Notes: a model not told the origin generated them from the sequence alone. A DNA stretch of 64,000 nt from Homarus americanus (GCF_018991925.1 NW_024735304.1:62001-126000), one strand, 5' to 3'. Shown: positions 24,831 to 37,050, counted from the first letter of the stretch. Program-made: numbers and translations.

Positions 24831-26870
24831 CGAGTAGCTAATTAAACCACCACAGATCACTACAATTTGTCCAGGAAGTGGTCCAGACAAGTGAATTAAT
24901 TATTGGCGTTATCGTAAAGGTTCATCATTACGAAAATACCTTAAGATACAGTTAGTACGCTGTCTCTTATGAGTGTTTTGAGGAACCACAGTGTTGAGGA
25001 TAACTTGCATTGTTAGTTTTAGCGAGACATCCAGGATAGCTATTTCTCCCGTCAGGCAACAGGAAAATTATGGAAAAGAGAAAAATTTTAATCTAAGGTG
25101 ACACCATTTCGCTTCGGATCTTGATGGGGGTTTTCTAAAAGAGTTTCTAAACCACTTTATCACGGAGCAATAGTATTAAATATCAACAGCTCCTTCTTGA
25201 TGGCGTTTCAGCAACTGCATTAAGTTCGGCAGAGTTACGAAAACCATTAGAAGGGGAAATAAACAAGTAAAACGACAAAGCTGAAAACGAATTATGTCGT
25301 AACTAATGATCAGTAAGTTTACACATTCCCACCCGTTAAGGGTCGACAACTTAAAGTCAGAAGATGTCAAGAAGTATACGGTATATTTACATCAATCGGT
25401 GATGACTAATAAAAAAAAAACAGCGTAGTAAAATCTAGAGTAAAAGAGTCGCGAATATCAAAACCGCGGATGTCAATACTTTAAAACACTGCAGGGAAAT
25501 GGGGTTAGGGGCCACACCAATATGCGAAGGAATATAAATTTAGAAATAAATGAAGAATAAATCAAAAGACAAAATATATGCTGTATTGTACAGTATATAT
25601 AAGAAAAAAAGTTATGTAAACTTACCAATCAGTGATGTTATGACGATGACGGTGGTTTTACTCTATTTTATAACTGTAATTTGTCACTAAATGTCATCAC
25701 TATTTTCTTTCTCCTTGCAACAGATTCATTTTTTACACTTATTTTACGTGTTGAGGCACAATTAAGGCCTTGATAAATGAGTCAGCAAGAATATAAAGAC
25801 CAAACACTAACACGAGTGAATTGGACCCAGCTGGTGCGCGTCTTGTAAACAAAGTTGGTACAGCAAATCGTTTTGTGGCCAAGATGAATGTTTCACTCTT
25901 ATAATAATGTTAATGGTTATCCTATTAATATAAAATATAATTCATTAATTAATATACTCATTTTCCTTTAATACAGGAATTACAGTACGTTACAAAATTT
26001 AGTGAAGAAAAACAAAACAAAGGTGACGGGCGAACCATTTTGGTATAGAGACAGATGCTCGTTAGAACACGAGTAAAAATTTTGAGCATTATATCACACA
26101 AGCTATAATACATAAAATTTAACATGTCTGTACAGTGAAATTACCATACTTGTATTAATAGTGTTTAATACTACAATACAAAAGCCATATGTTGCCACGA
26201 AGTTGATGGCCTTCACACATTGTTGTTACGTATTTTTTTTTTTTTTTAACCTGTTAAATATAGAATAATTTACTATTATGTTGGAACACAATTAGGTAGA
26301 CTGTACTATACAGGAACAGTATGTCTGTAGTTATTTAAGAGGTTTACAGTTTATCCTTATATACTGCACTTTATTACAGGTCTGCCAGGGAACCACCTCG
26401 GTAGATTTTCTACACCTGGAGAGAGACAACTGCAGGACACAGATGCCAAATAACGTGAGATGAATTTCATGTTAAAAAAACTATTGTATAAGATATTAGA
26501 TAAAATAAACTTATACCTTGTTTCTCTCATAACAAAGTTAAAGCTATTTCCTATCCTCATATAAAAATGATATGAACATTAGTAAACACCACAAGCAATC
26601 TGTCTCATATTTACACAAATGAAGATATTGTTTGTAAAATAAAGAAAAGGATAATCTCGTAGCATGACAGTGATCCATTGCCGTGTGCTGGAGATATTGC
26701 AGTTATTTAACACCGTAGACAACTACTCCACTGAGGTTTCTATCTGGATTCTCTAAAATGCTACTACGACCACATAGTTGGCATGGACTAACTCCGGTGG
26801 AGGCTCCCGTTACTTAAGAATAAGATGAAGGAGCAGGCTTTGTGTGAAATTCAACAAAGCCTAGAGTAGT
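24831..26870. other. AT-rich non-coding
   Basis: No gene. Near 25448-25500 phrases such as TCGCGAATATCAAAACCGCG recall the ends of pogo/Tigger-type MITEs, but no matching second end was found. Confidence 0.5.
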
Positions 26871-26871
26871 T

Positions 26872-26945
26872 TTTATTGCTCTTGTGGTGCCGCTCCCTGT
26901 TCCCATGCAAATGTCCCGGGTTCGAAACCTGACAAGTGAGGTATG
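26872..26945 (+). mobile_element. tRNA-like SINE head (possible)
   Basis: A perfect box B, GGTTCGAAACC, at 26919-26929 is preceded by CTCTTGTGGTGCCGCTCCC, which resembles a weak box A at the right distance. The cloverleaf is poor. Most likely a worn tRNA-derived SINE; a chance match is possible. Confidence 0.4.
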
Positions 26946-27109
26946 TGTTTGTATTTGTCCTCGGGGTTTGTCTGTAACGATATGTGCAGGTCTGCCTCTG
27001 TTGGTCAAAGCAGCTGTCTTTATGGTGTTCTTCACCTGTTTAAAATTATTCAAATGAACTTAAAGTCTGAAACTAGAAAAATGGAGATTTTGTCCTACTT
27101 TGCACTTTA

Positions 27110-27207
27110 CTTGAGGGGGTTTTGTCCAAGGGGATTTTGCCTCAGGAGGGGTTTGTCCTAGGGGGGTTTTGTCCTGCGGGGGTTTTGTCCTGCGGGGGTT
27201 TTGTCCG
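27110..27207 (+). repeat. 17-18 bp GGGGTTTTGTCC array
   Basis: Five or six units containing GGGGGTTTTGTCCTGCG, GGGGATTTTGCCTCAG and similar. The array stops abruptly at GTCCGGACC. Confidence 0.85.
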
Positions 27208-27359
27208 GACCCCGTATGAGTATATATTGTACATGTATTTGTATACGTATATAATGTGTATCTACAGTATGTGTGGATGAATTACAGTGGGAGGCAGACA
27301 GGTGAAGCATCACATACTAGCACGTGTAGAAGATGACAAGGGAGTCGAGGCTGGTGAGT

Positions 27360-27665
27360 TGAGCCTCAGGTTAATTACAGGTGTGAGGGTCGTCTATCAC
27401 AGGTGTGTGGGGTCATCTGTCACAGGTGTGGAGATCATCAATGATAGGTGTTGGGGATTCTCTACCCAGTGTGTCTGTCATAGGTGTTGGCCTGCAATAC
27501 AGGTATGGCTGTCTGTCACAGGTGTAATGATGTTTCACAGGTGTGTTATTGTCTTTCACAGATAAGGGTTGATCTGTCACATGTATGGGGAGTTTGTCTT
27601 TCACATGTGTAGGTGTGGGGGCCTCACATCACACAGGTGTGGGGGTCGTCCATCACAGGTGGGGC
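27360..27665 (+). repeat. CACAGGTGTGGGG minisatellite
   Basis: Irregular units of about 19-30 bases, each with TCACAGGTGTG or TCATAGGTGT. Open frames on both strands over it are artefacts. Confidence 0.8.
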
Positions 27666-29340
27666 GGAGCTCATACATAACATCTTGACCACGACTTACG
27701 ATCCAAGGGTTTTTTGTACACACACAAGACATTAATTCATCTTAATACTTATGTGGACCAAACTTCCTTATGTGCAGTTCATCTTCCAGTTTTTTTTATG
27801 GCCACGAGCACAAAAACGAGATTGAAGAGCCAGTCAATTACAATATTTCAACAAAGAGGGATTTTTCCCTTTAAGACAGATGAAGAAGAATTTCCAGGGG
27901 ATAATGTTACTTCTCTTTTCTCGAGTTTGTTTACATAATACGCAAATTGGAACGCTCGAAAGACCTCTGTAACCACTCTTACTAATGACTCTACAATCTG
28001 GTTTTAAAAGCAGGTGGAATAAGGCGTTATAACGGCACAACCCCCCTAAAAATAATTATCCGTGCCATTGGTTTAATGATAATGATTTGACAAGTATCAG
28101 TCCGGGGCGAGGCTAGGAGCATTATAAACAAGCTCGAGCAGACCTGTAGCCCGAGTCTGATTACCGTCATTATATTACCAGGCTTCATGATATACTCACC
28201 ATTATTATAGCTACAGCCCAGCCCAAGTGCATTGGTTTACTCGCCAGGCTTGTCAGGGCAGCACCTCAGGGGTTAAAGAAAATACTGAAGAAGACAGCTG
28301 GGAGAAACAAATAACACCTGGGCTTCTCTGAGAGTGTCTTGGGAGTGAGATTACGTATGTATGGCTGTTTGAGTACCATTCTGTCACCGCCGCGAGGGAT
28401 TTATTATTACAAGCAGCGTTGAGTTAATTTTACACTTACGGTGACTCACTCCTCACGTGGGTGTGTGTAGAGGGGAGAAGGAGGCGGATGATGTGGGTTT
28501 CATTTATGCGTCTCTTAAGTTTGTGGCGGTGTTAGGTAGGTAGTGAGATGATATTATGGAAAGACGGAGAATGTTTCATTGACGTTTATTTTATGTAGAA
28601 TAAGTTGGAAGTCAGCATCATTTTTCAATATTGTGATAAATGTAAACAGCGATTCAAGGGATGAATAATTTCACATGTAAATAGAATAAAATGGACTTTA
28701 ATTAACAACGTGAAGTATTATTTTTTTTCTTTTAGATGTCCCTTGTATATTAGTTATTCATTTTATAGAAAAGTTATCGTTGTTTATAAAATAGATGCTA
28801 ATTAGTTATTGAAGTATTAATTTTATTTTCTGTTATTCACTAATACTCGTGTCAGCTCAACAAACACCCAGACATTACACGTAGTCAGACACCAACTCCC
28901 GCCTTTATGATGCCTTTACCCCAAGTTGTTTCCTTGACCAAAAACATACCAGCTCCAAGGTTGTCACGACAAATATAATCATAACCGAAATATGAATATT
29001 ACAGGTTTTTCGCTGTATTGAGGATATACTGACTGAGGTAGGTAGCTACACGCGGTACTGAGATCACAATTCATGTACTGAACAACTCCTCGGACCTTGC
29101 CCTTCAGCCTATGTAATATATCGTGGCCTGGGGATGGCGGCACACATCAATCTATCCTTTCATCCCACTCAAGAGGACAAGATCAGATGAATTCCTTTAT
29201 AAATTAATCAAACCCAATCCAGTAGCAATTTAAATGGCTGCATCACCTTTTTTCCGGACTGTGTTACAAGCTCTTTTTAGTTATTATTCAGATTTTGATC
29301 AATATACAGTAACTCCATAAATAGCGTCAGGTAGAAATAG
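27666..29340. other. Unique non-coding DNA
   Basis: No gene. 28080-28460 is complex, balanced in composition and non-repetitive (GGGCGAGGCTAGGAGCATTA; CCAGGCTTCATGATATACTC) between AT-rich stretches, making it a candidate conserved non-coding island. 28560-28860 is AT-rich. Confidence 0.5.
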
Positions 29341-29344
29341 AAAT

Positions 29345-29345
<1 letters not shown>

Positions 29346-29378
<33 letters not shown>
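29346..29378 (+). repeat. (GT)n microsatellite
   Basis: Thirty-three bases of GT. Confidence 0.97.
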
Positions 29379-29379
<1 letters not shown>

Positions 29380-29484
29380 GTAAACAGAACTCCATGTTGA
29401 CAACGCTCCACTGAATTACTACAGTAGATATAACCGTTTTCATATGAGTTTCATAACAACAATATACAGCTTATGAAATGCCTT

Positions 29485-29487
<3 letters not shown>

Positions 29488-29517
<30 letters not shown>
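29488..29517 (+). repeat. (CA)n at the 5' edge of a dispersed repeat
   Basis: Short CA run adjoining copy 2 of the dispersed element. Copy 3 has the same junction in its own orientation, so the CA run may belong to the element. Confidence 0.85.
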
Positions 29518-29518
<1 letters not shown>

Positions 29519-29931
29519 CATCACACCACATGTCCTCATAACACCATATGTGAGGGAATATTACACCACGTCAAGTCCTCATAACACCATTCTGAGGGAA
29601 TTACTACACCACGAGGCCCCTCATACCATCTGTGAGGGAATTACTACACCACGAGGCCCTCATAACACCATCTGCGAGGGAATTACTACACCACGCCAGG
29701 TCCCCATAACACCATCTGAGGAACTACTACACCACGAGTTCCTCCCACATCTGGGAGGAGTTACTACACTACGAGTTTGCTGTTCAACACCTACATTAAT
29801 CTGTATGTTCACTGTATGTTCCTTTTACCTTTCAATGAAGGCTTTGTTAAACCACCAATGTATGTAATAAGATATTATGTCCAATGTATATTTTCAGCCT
29901 TCGGCTGCAGAATTTTTTCAATAAACCGTTA

Positions 29932-29966
<35 letters not shown>
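29518..29966 (+). mobile_element. Dispersed ATT-tailed repeat, copy 2
   Basis: Starts with about five tandem units of 38-45 bases carrying GAGGGAATTACTACACCACG and ATAACACCATCTG. Then follows a single-copy part with TGTATGTTCACTGTATGTTC, GAAGGCTTTGTTAAACCACC and GTCCAATGTATATTTTC. A hairpin (CAGCC, loop TTC, GGCTG at 29895-29907) precedes AATAAA at 29920-29925 and ends in (ATT)n from about 29932. It matches copy 1 in the 3' half and copy 3 over nearly all its length. The 129-codon frame over it is broken relative to copy 3 and is not a gene. Confidence 0.85.
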
Positions 29967-30173
29967 ACACACACACACACTAAAATCTTGGAAGAAACAT
30001 GTTTAAAAAATGTTTTGACAATGAAGCTCTATATTACTTTGGGTAAATCCTCCTCACTGATAGAACACATAATCAACATTCACAAGACCGTCCCAACGAG
30101 TGATCCATTTTCCGGGTTACGTTTTGCTACAGACAAACCCGCTCTGATTAATTAGCTTGTCTCCAGGTGCGTC
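29967..30173. other. Short CA run and unique sequence
   Basis: A (CA)n run at about 29966-29981 follows the ATT tail. The rest shows no feature. Confidence 0.6.
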
Positions 30174-30586
30174 TTGAAGGTGGTGGCGGGTGTTTTACAC
30201 TTTCATCATTATCCATTCTTCATGTCTCCTGTTTTTATCTTTATTTTCTTGCTTTTTTCTAATGTTTTCTTCTTTCTGTTTATATTACTTCGTTTGTTTT
30301 TCTATCCTCATTTTCGCATTCTCCTTTTTCTTCTTCTTCCTATTTCTATCGTTGGTTTTTGCTTATTAATTTCTGGTTTATTTCACTCTCCTTTCTTTCA
30401 TTATCCTTCTAGTTCATTTATCACCACCTTCCTCTTTTCTGTATCCACTGTTCCTCCCATCTCTCTCGTCATCATTTCTTCCTTCTCTTATTTCTGTTTT
30501 TGTTTTCATAATACCCTGTTTACACCTCACGTAGTCACCATTAACCTTCTTATTTTGTACATACTTCCAGATATAAATATTTCGTT
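30174..30586. other. T/C-rich low-complexity tract
   Basis: Pyrimidine-rich. The 142-codon Phe/Leu/Ser-rich frame is a composition artefact and lacks a convincing membrane-protein pattern. Confidence 0.65.
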
Positions 30587-30648
30587 ACCTAACCTAACCT
30601 AACCTAACCTAACCTAACCTAACCTAACCTAACCTAACCTAACCTAAC
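30587..30648 (-). repeat. Interstitial telomere repeat (TTAGG)n
   Basis: About twelve near-perfect CCTAA units on the plus strand, that is TTAGG on the minus strand. This is the cleanest of the three telomere-like blocks and lies in the opposite orientation to the other two. Confidence 0.93.
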
Positions 30649-31090
30649 CAAAACTTGGAATTAGAAATCGCGCCGAATAAATCCCAGAAGGATTTTTTAA
30701 GAGAAAATTTGCACATCCACCTCTGTATCTCAGTATTTGTTAGGATGATTATTTTCATCTTTGTAACATCTTAATTTAAAAGTAAAAATAAATAACAAAT
30801 AATTCCACTAAATCGAGGTTTTATTTTAAATTATCCAAGAGGGTTCACAGTCAGTCCTCATCAAACCGAATGTAATTATTAGAATTGATGATGATGTGAT
30901 GATGATGATGATGATGATGATGATGTTAATAATATACATTTTATTCTTAATAATTGGTTACATCATACGACAAGAGACAAAACTACATTTAATACATTTC
31001 AATCACGTATTATACACAAACAAAACAAACTAGATTGACGAACAGCCAGACATAAACACAACAGGGAAAAAGAAACGCAAACTGATTAAC
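30649..31090. other. AT-rich non-coding with (GAT)n
   Basis: No gene. A (GATGAT)n run lies at about 30886-30923. Confidence 0.6.
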
Positions 31091-31096
31091 ACATTC

Positions 31097-32635
31097 TCAG
31101 GTGGAAGAGACATTGAACAGGTGGTGGTGGGAGAGGAACGGAACAGGTGGTGGGAGAGACACAGGAACAGGTGGTGGGAGAGGCACGGAACAGGTGGTGG
31201 AGAGACACGAACAGGTGGTGGTGAGAGGAACGGAACAGGTGGTGGGAGAGGCACGGAACAGGTGGTGAGAGGAACGGAACAGGTGGAGAGGCACGGAACA
31301 GGTGGTGGGAGAGACGCAGAATAGGTGGTGGGAGAGGAACGGAACAGGTGGTGGAGCACGGAACAGGTGGTGGAGAGGCACGGAACAGGTGGTGGGGAGA
31401 CACGGAACAGGTGGTGGGAGAGACACGGAACAGGTGGTGGGAGAGGCACGGAACAGGTGGTGGTGGGAGAGGAACGGAACAGGTGGTGGGAGAGGCTGGA
31501 ACAGGTGGTGGGAGAGGAACGGAACAGGTGGTGGGTGGGAGCAGGAACAGGTGGTGGGAGAGAGGAACGGAACAGGTGGTGGTGGGGAGAGGAACAGAAC
31601 AGGTGGTGGGGAGGCACGGAACAGGTGGTGGGAGAGGAACGGAACAGGTGGGTGGTGGGAAGGAGCGGAACAGGTGGTGGGAGAGACACGGAACAGGTGG
31701 TGGTGGGAGAGACACGGAACAGGTGGTGGGAAGACCTGGAACAGGTGGTGGTGGGAGAGGCACGGAACAGGTGATGGGAGAGACACGGAACAGGTGATGG
31801 GAGAGACGCAAAACAGGTGGTGGGAGAGGCAGGAACAGGTGGGAGAGAACGGAACAGGTGGTGGGGTGGGAGAGGAACGGAACAGGTGGTGGGAGACACA
31901 GGAACAGTGGTGGTGGGAGAGACACGGAACAGGTGGTGGGAGAGACCGGAACAGGTGGTGGTGGGAGGCCGGAACAGGTGATGGGAGAGACACGGAACAG
32001 GTGATGGGGAGACACGAAACAGGTGGTGGGAGAGTCACGGAACAGGTGGTGGGAGAGGCACGGAACAGGTGATGGAGGAACTGGAACAGGTGGTGGGAGA
32101 GGCTGCTGGAACAGGTGGTGGGAGGGAACGGAACACGTGGTGGGAGAGGCACGGACAGGTGGTGGGAGAGGCACGGAGACAGGTGGTGGGAGAGACATGG
32201 AACAGGTGGTGGTGGGAGAGGAACGGAACAGGTGGTGGGAGAGGCACGGACAGGTGATGGGAGAGGCAGGAACAGGTGATGGAGAGACACGGAACAGGTG
32301 ATGGGAGAGACACAGAAACAGGTGGTGGGAGAGTCACGGAACAGGTGGTGGGAGAGACACGGAACAGGTGGTGGGAGGAGCACAGGAACAGGTGGTGGGA
32401 GAGGAACGTGGTGGGAGAGTCTGGAACAGGTGGTGGGAGGAGCACGGAACAGGTGGTGGGAGAGACAGGGAACAGGTGGTGGAGAGACACTGGAACAGTG
32501 GGAGGAACACGGAACAGGTGGTGGGAGGAGGCACGGAACAGGTGGTGGGAGAGGCGGAACAGGTGAGTGGGAGACAAAGCAGTGGGAGAGCTGGAACAGG
32601 TGGTGGGAGAGACCGGAACAGGTGGTGAGAAGGTT
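31097..32635 (+). repeat. 1.5-kb minisatellite, 23-bp unit, about 65 copies
   Basis: The unit is GAACAGGTGGTGGGAGAGGC plus ACG, with frequent indels of GGT or GA. The minus strand of the unit has no stop in any frame, giving open frames of 518, 370 and 289 codons rich in Pro, Ser, Thr and His. They are artefacts. Confidence 0.97.
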
Positions 32636-32820
32636 ACAGAACACCCTTGCCACATTTACACTACCACATCATAATACATTCTCCTTCTTGTACATTCACT
32701 CTACCACCACCCTTGTCACATTCACTCTACCACCACCCTCTGCCACATTCACTCTACCACCTCCCTTGGCCACAAACTCTACCACCTCCCTTGGCCACAC
32801 ACACACTATACCTCCACCCT
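32636..32820 (+). repeat. CACTCTACCACC array
   Basis: About six irregular units with CACATTCACTCTACCACC followed by CCTTG. Probably an independent short minisatellite beside the larger one. Confidence 0.75.
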
Positions 32821-32971
32821 TGGAGGTAAATAGATGTAAAGGAAAATAGGCGTTAAAAGATGAACAGTAGGAATATGATAGTAAAAGGTGAAATAAGTAT
32901 AACATTAAACTCAGTAGAAAAGATTTTTGAGATTAAAAAATAGGACGTATACGCACAGGCACAATTATAGT

Positions 32972-32972
<1 letters not shown>

Positions 32973-33060
<88 letters not shown>
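32973..33060. repeat. (AT)n microsatellite
   Basis: About 86 bases of AT. Confidence 0.98.
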
Positions 33061-33062
<2 letters not shown>

Positions 33063-33078
33063 GAATGTTTGAACACAA

Positions 33079-33150
33079 CACACACACACACACACACACA
33101 CACAACACACAAATACACAAACATACACTCACATAAACACACACACACAG
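33079..33150 (+). repeat. (CA)n-rich tract
   Basis: Interrupted CA repeats. Confidence 0.9.
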
Positions 33151-33277
33151 GCAGACACTCATGTACAAGTATACTATTACATATAATGACATATAATTTC
33201 ATGACAGACAAAATAACAGTAATAATAGACACAGACCCTAATAAGACGTTCCACACATAAATATATGGCACAGTCAC

Positions 33278-33410
<133 letters not shown>

Positions 33411-33594
33411 TGTTTAAGGTTGTTGGTGTTTCCTTACAACAACTAAATCAGCTAAATCACTAAATGAATATAAATGTGCAGGAGTTACTTAGTGTTATGA
33501 TGTTCGCTACTAGACACAACACGTACACATAGAGGAAGGAACTACTGGGTGAAATCTGTCGACAAGGTATGAGACGTTATTATCATAGACACAG

Positions 33595-33835
33595 AGGAAG
33601 TCAAGTGGCAGCAGGCGGAACACATTACTAAAAGAAACTAACACTGTATGACCAGGGAGAACCTCTACTGATCCAGAATAAGACAAAGGCCCAGTAAAAA
33701 GGGCAGCTACTAGATGGACAGATATAATTAGGGAGTTAGGAAATGTTCACAGGGCAGAGAAACTGTCATGATGGATGATTGTGGATGTACTGTAGGTGGT
33801 GGAGGCCTTTATCCAGCAGTGGATTTATGGGGGCT
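33595..33835 (+). pseudogene. LINE C-terminal remnant
   Basis: Two plus-strand segments in different frames read like the C-terminal region of an APE-type non-LTR retrotransposon protein. The first has EVKWQQAEHITKR, matching a Lys-Trp-x-x-Ala-x-His-Ile-x-x-Arg motif. The second, from 33682, has DKGPVKRAATRWTDIIREL, matching the Gly-Arg-Pro-x-x-Arg-Trp-x-Asp-Asp-Ile motif. It ends in VEAFIQQW, the usual Glu-Ala-x-x-x-Gln-x-Trp ending. Stops (TGA, TAG) and a frameshift show it is dead. The clade cannot be fixed. Confidence 0.7.
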
Positions 33836-34485
33836 GGTGATTTTATACCCCCACAGACACAGACACAGATACATGTATACATCTCAAGCATCGAGAAAAT
33901 ACTCAATTTCAGACCGTAGAGGAGCGAGGCATCAACTTTTCCGTGTATCGGGGTTTAGGAAGAGAGCTGAGGTAAGAGTGAGTAGGTAAGGGTGAGAGGT
34001 AAGGGGGCGGGGGGAGTGTTGGCGTCGGACAAGCGTACGCCAAATTATCAGGTTTCACGGAGAATTGCGAACTCAATTGCTATGCCAGTCCTTCACCCTC
34101 GTCTCCTCCCTCATGCGCTAAGTGCAGCCCTCGACCGATCCTTATTCTGTTGCTTGTTTCCCCGGGAGAATACGTGAAACCCAGCCAAATAATATAATCT
34201 AGATTATGACTAGAAATTGGTCGTTTTCTCGTTCCCCTGCTAGATGGGATGATCAAAACGGAGATGGGGGATGGGGAAGGGTAGAGAAGAGAGACAGGGG
34301 GAGGGAAGGGAGGGGAGGTGAGGGGAGGGGAAGGGAAGGATAGGGGGAGGGGAGGGGGGAGAGAGTTATGTGGTGTGGGAGGGACAAAGAACACACACAC
34401 TTCCTGTACTTGATAACTTGTCATATGTAATATTCTCATACTTACATTTCTTCTGAATTTTTCTCAGTTCTCTGTACTGCTACTA
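33836..34485. other. Unique non-coding with G-rich patch
   Basis: 33990-34230 is complex and non-repetitive (GCGTACGCCAAATTATCAGG; CCAGCCAAATAATATAATC), a candidate regulatory island. 34260-34375 is G-rich (GGGGAGGGGAAGGG). No gene. Confidence 0.5.
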
Positions 34486-34489
34486 CGAC

Positions 34490-34490
<1 letters not shown>

Positions 34491-34546
<56 letters not shown>

Positions 34547-34565
34547 TAATAATAATAATACGGTA

Positions 34566-34641
<76 letters not shown>
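34491..34641. repeat. Inverted (AAT)n / (ATT)n pair
   Basis: About 23 AAT units (34491-34560) and about 25 ATT units (34566-34641) are separated only by a few bases (CGGTA), so the two arms are complementary over some 65-70 bases and could extrude a cruciform. Confidence 0.97.
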
Positions 34642-34642
<1 letters not shown>

Positions 34643-35261
34643 GTCTCACTGATATAATTTCCTCATTTCATCAGCGTCATAGAAAGTTGTGAGTCGTTCC
34701 AAATCTCACAGCTCAGTACATGAAGTTATGTTATAATAATATACGTAAATCTCCTAAGGATATTCCCTGTAAGTATTGTAGCATACTGAGCGCCGCCACT
34801 CCGAACACAAGTGAACTACCATCTTAATTCTGTTGGTATTTTCTTCATCCTCACTCTTGTCACTACAACAGAGGCGGTTTGTGTACCTATATATCATGGT
34901 GAGATTTGTTCTGTTATTGCTGATTGTTTTTGTTCAGTTTTCCTTGGTTCTGATCGTTATTTATCTAAGTGTACACAAATACTTCATTGGAGGATTGCTG
35001 TACCTTGTTACGGTGTTTGTGTTATTGAGGTGTATTATTGCCAGGTAGTGACGCAAGATAATGAGCGGGTCTTGGGAGACGTCCTCGTCACGCTGGCAAA
35101 AAAACCGAGAGAAAAAGGACGCGTTGAAAACTCTTACAGAGAGACACAGACGCACACCTTTATATACACACATCTACAGACAGATGGTCCTTTTAGAGAG
35201 ACAGGCACACAGCATTGTACAGATACAGACAGACAGTCAGACAGACAGACAGATATCGCCT

Positions 35262-35262
<1 letters not shown>
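34642..35262. other. Non-coding, no reliable gene
   Basis: A 150-codon frame at 34811-35263 starts with a hydrophobic, signal-like segment and is Cys-rich in the first half. Its second half runs into GACA/GA repeats and the overlapping frame at 34833-35048 is equally plausible, so I do not call a gene. Confidence 0.5.

Positions 35263-35263
<1 letters not shown>

Positions 35264-35338
<75 letters not shown>
35264..35338. repeat. (GA)n microsatellite
   Basis: Seventy-five bases of GA, preceded by a short CAGA-type tract from about 35220. Confidence 0.98.
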
Positions 35339-36182
35339 GAGGGAGAGTCACAAGCGGACTGACGGTGTTGGTCCTCAAGCAGTGACGGGGAGTAATTACC
35401 AAAGCAGTGGAGTGGTCTCTCGGGCTGAGGATGAGACAAGGCTTGTCCTCCATCCAACAACATAATGCCCCCTCCACCCTGGCTGAGGGCCCCTGGAAGC
35501 ATGCCTTCGCCCAGCTAAAACTGGAACTCATTGTCGTTTCTGAGTTGTTACTGCCTTCGTTAATTGACAAAACAAAGCTGCGCTAGGCCGGCCCTACAGT
35601 GTGGCCGAGCCCAGACAATGCATGATATTCAACGTCGCTCATACTTCTTCCTCCTCACACGTCTTAGAGGGGAGGGAGGAGGGTGAGGCCGGGCCCCAGC
35701 ACATCCCCATCACCATCACCACCATCTCCCCCTTCTCCTCCTCCTCTTACACGAAATGATAAATTAACGCCAGAATTATACCGAGTTTATCTGGCCGGGT
35801 ACTTAACACGCGCGTATAGACAAGGCCATTTAGCCAGAGCACTTGCCTCCGCTGCGTCATTTATCTACACACATACACGCATCTTCCTCAGGACGTATAC
35901 AGACTGGACATTCTGACTACGTTCCCTAATGGCTTTCTAAGCTTGGTGATCACTGTTACACTCCTTTAGGTGTTTATTGTACACTTCCGGCCTTTATCTC
36001 ATTAGCGTTTGTATAATTAAACTCAGACATCATTCTGGGATATAATGAAAGTTCTTGTACCCAGTGTTGTGTGAGCTACCGTCTGATGACTTTCTCACCT
36101 GCCACTAACACATATATATTAAATATTATATATCCAGTACATAGCTCAGGTGTGTCAAGTGTGACGCTAGATCCCAACTTAC
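35339..36182. other. Unique non-coding, GC-richer island
   Basis: 35370-35640 is complex and GC-richer, including CGTTAATTGACAAAACAAAG, and may be a regulatory island. 35690-35750 has (CAT)n and (CTC)n-like patches. No gene. Confidence 0.5.
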
Positions 36183-36200
36183 TATATATATATATATATA
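36183..36200. repeat. Short (TA)n at the 3' end of a LINE
   Basis: The TA run abuts the 3' end of the minus-strand LINE and may be its target or its tail. Confidence 0.8.
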
Positions 36201-36257
36201 AACATAAGAATGGAGGAAACTGCAGCGGGCGTATTGGCCCATATTGGGCAGTCCCAT

Positions 36258-36959
36258 TTACGCCCAACCCCTATCGCTCATATATCCATCCAACTTATGT
36301 TTGAATCTATCCAGCGTATTCGAATTCATGATGATGTTTGGTAACTTGTTCCACTCTTCCACTACTCTATTTACAAACCAATGTTTACCTATTTCGCACC
36401 TAAATCTAAATTTGTCTAATTTAAAACCATTGTTACGAGTTCGCTCCTGGTTGGATAGTACCTTTGTTATGTCCTCTTTGTTTAGCCCTGACTCCCATTT
36501 ATACACCTCTATCATATTGCCCCTCACTCTACGTCTCTCGAGGGAGTGCAAATTATGATGCTTTAACCTGTCTCTGTACTCAAGGCTCCTAATGCCCGGG
36601 ATTAGTCTTGTCATTCTCTGAATTCTTTCTAGGGATTCTATATCCATTCTGTGATACGGTGACCAAAACTGAACTGCGTAATCCAAGTGAGGTCTCACAA
36701 GCGCAATATATAGTTTTAGGATGACCTCGCTAGTTTTGTAACAAACACTCCTTTGTATGAACCCAAGAACCTGTACTTTATTAGCCTTGTTTCGAGCAAA
36801 TACACATTGTTTACTTGGCTTAAAATTCCTACTTATCATTACTCCTAAGTCTTTCTCACAGTCAAATTTCTCCATAACATCGTTGTTCATCTGGTATCTG
36901 GTTTCTCTGTTTACATTTCCTAGACTAAGTACTTTACATTTGTCCATACTGAAATTCAT
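36258..36959 (-). pseudogene. LINE ORF2 C-terminal portion
   Basis: The 234-codon stretch follows the reverse transcriptase catalytic motif and covers the thumb and C-terminal region of a CR1/Jockey-like protein. It begins just after WSEKWQ and ends at the natural stop (GWA, stop). It has no upstream start of its own: the first Met is internal to the parent protein. It cannot act without the missing catalytic part. Confidence 0.85.
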
Positions 36960-37050
36960 CTGCCATTTTTCAGACCATACAATTTTTTTTTTAATCTTCC
37001 TTTAGTTTTGCGGAGTCCTCATCAGATTTAATTACACGCCCTATTTTAGT

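Noticed and set aside
25448..25500. pogo/Tigger-type terminal sequence
   Set aside because: Only one possible end seen; no inverted partner or target duplication.
31086..32655. Minus-strand frames of 518 and 370 codons
   Set aside because: Same cause: a stop-free 23-base repeat.
34811..35263. Secreted Cys-rich protein
   Set aside because: A signal-like start exists, but the tail is encoded by GACA/GA repeats, an equally long overlapping frame exists, and no family resemblance is seen.
35683..35916. 77-codon open frame with Pro/Ser-rich start
   Set aside because: Its start lies in CAT/CTC repeats and the rest shows no family.
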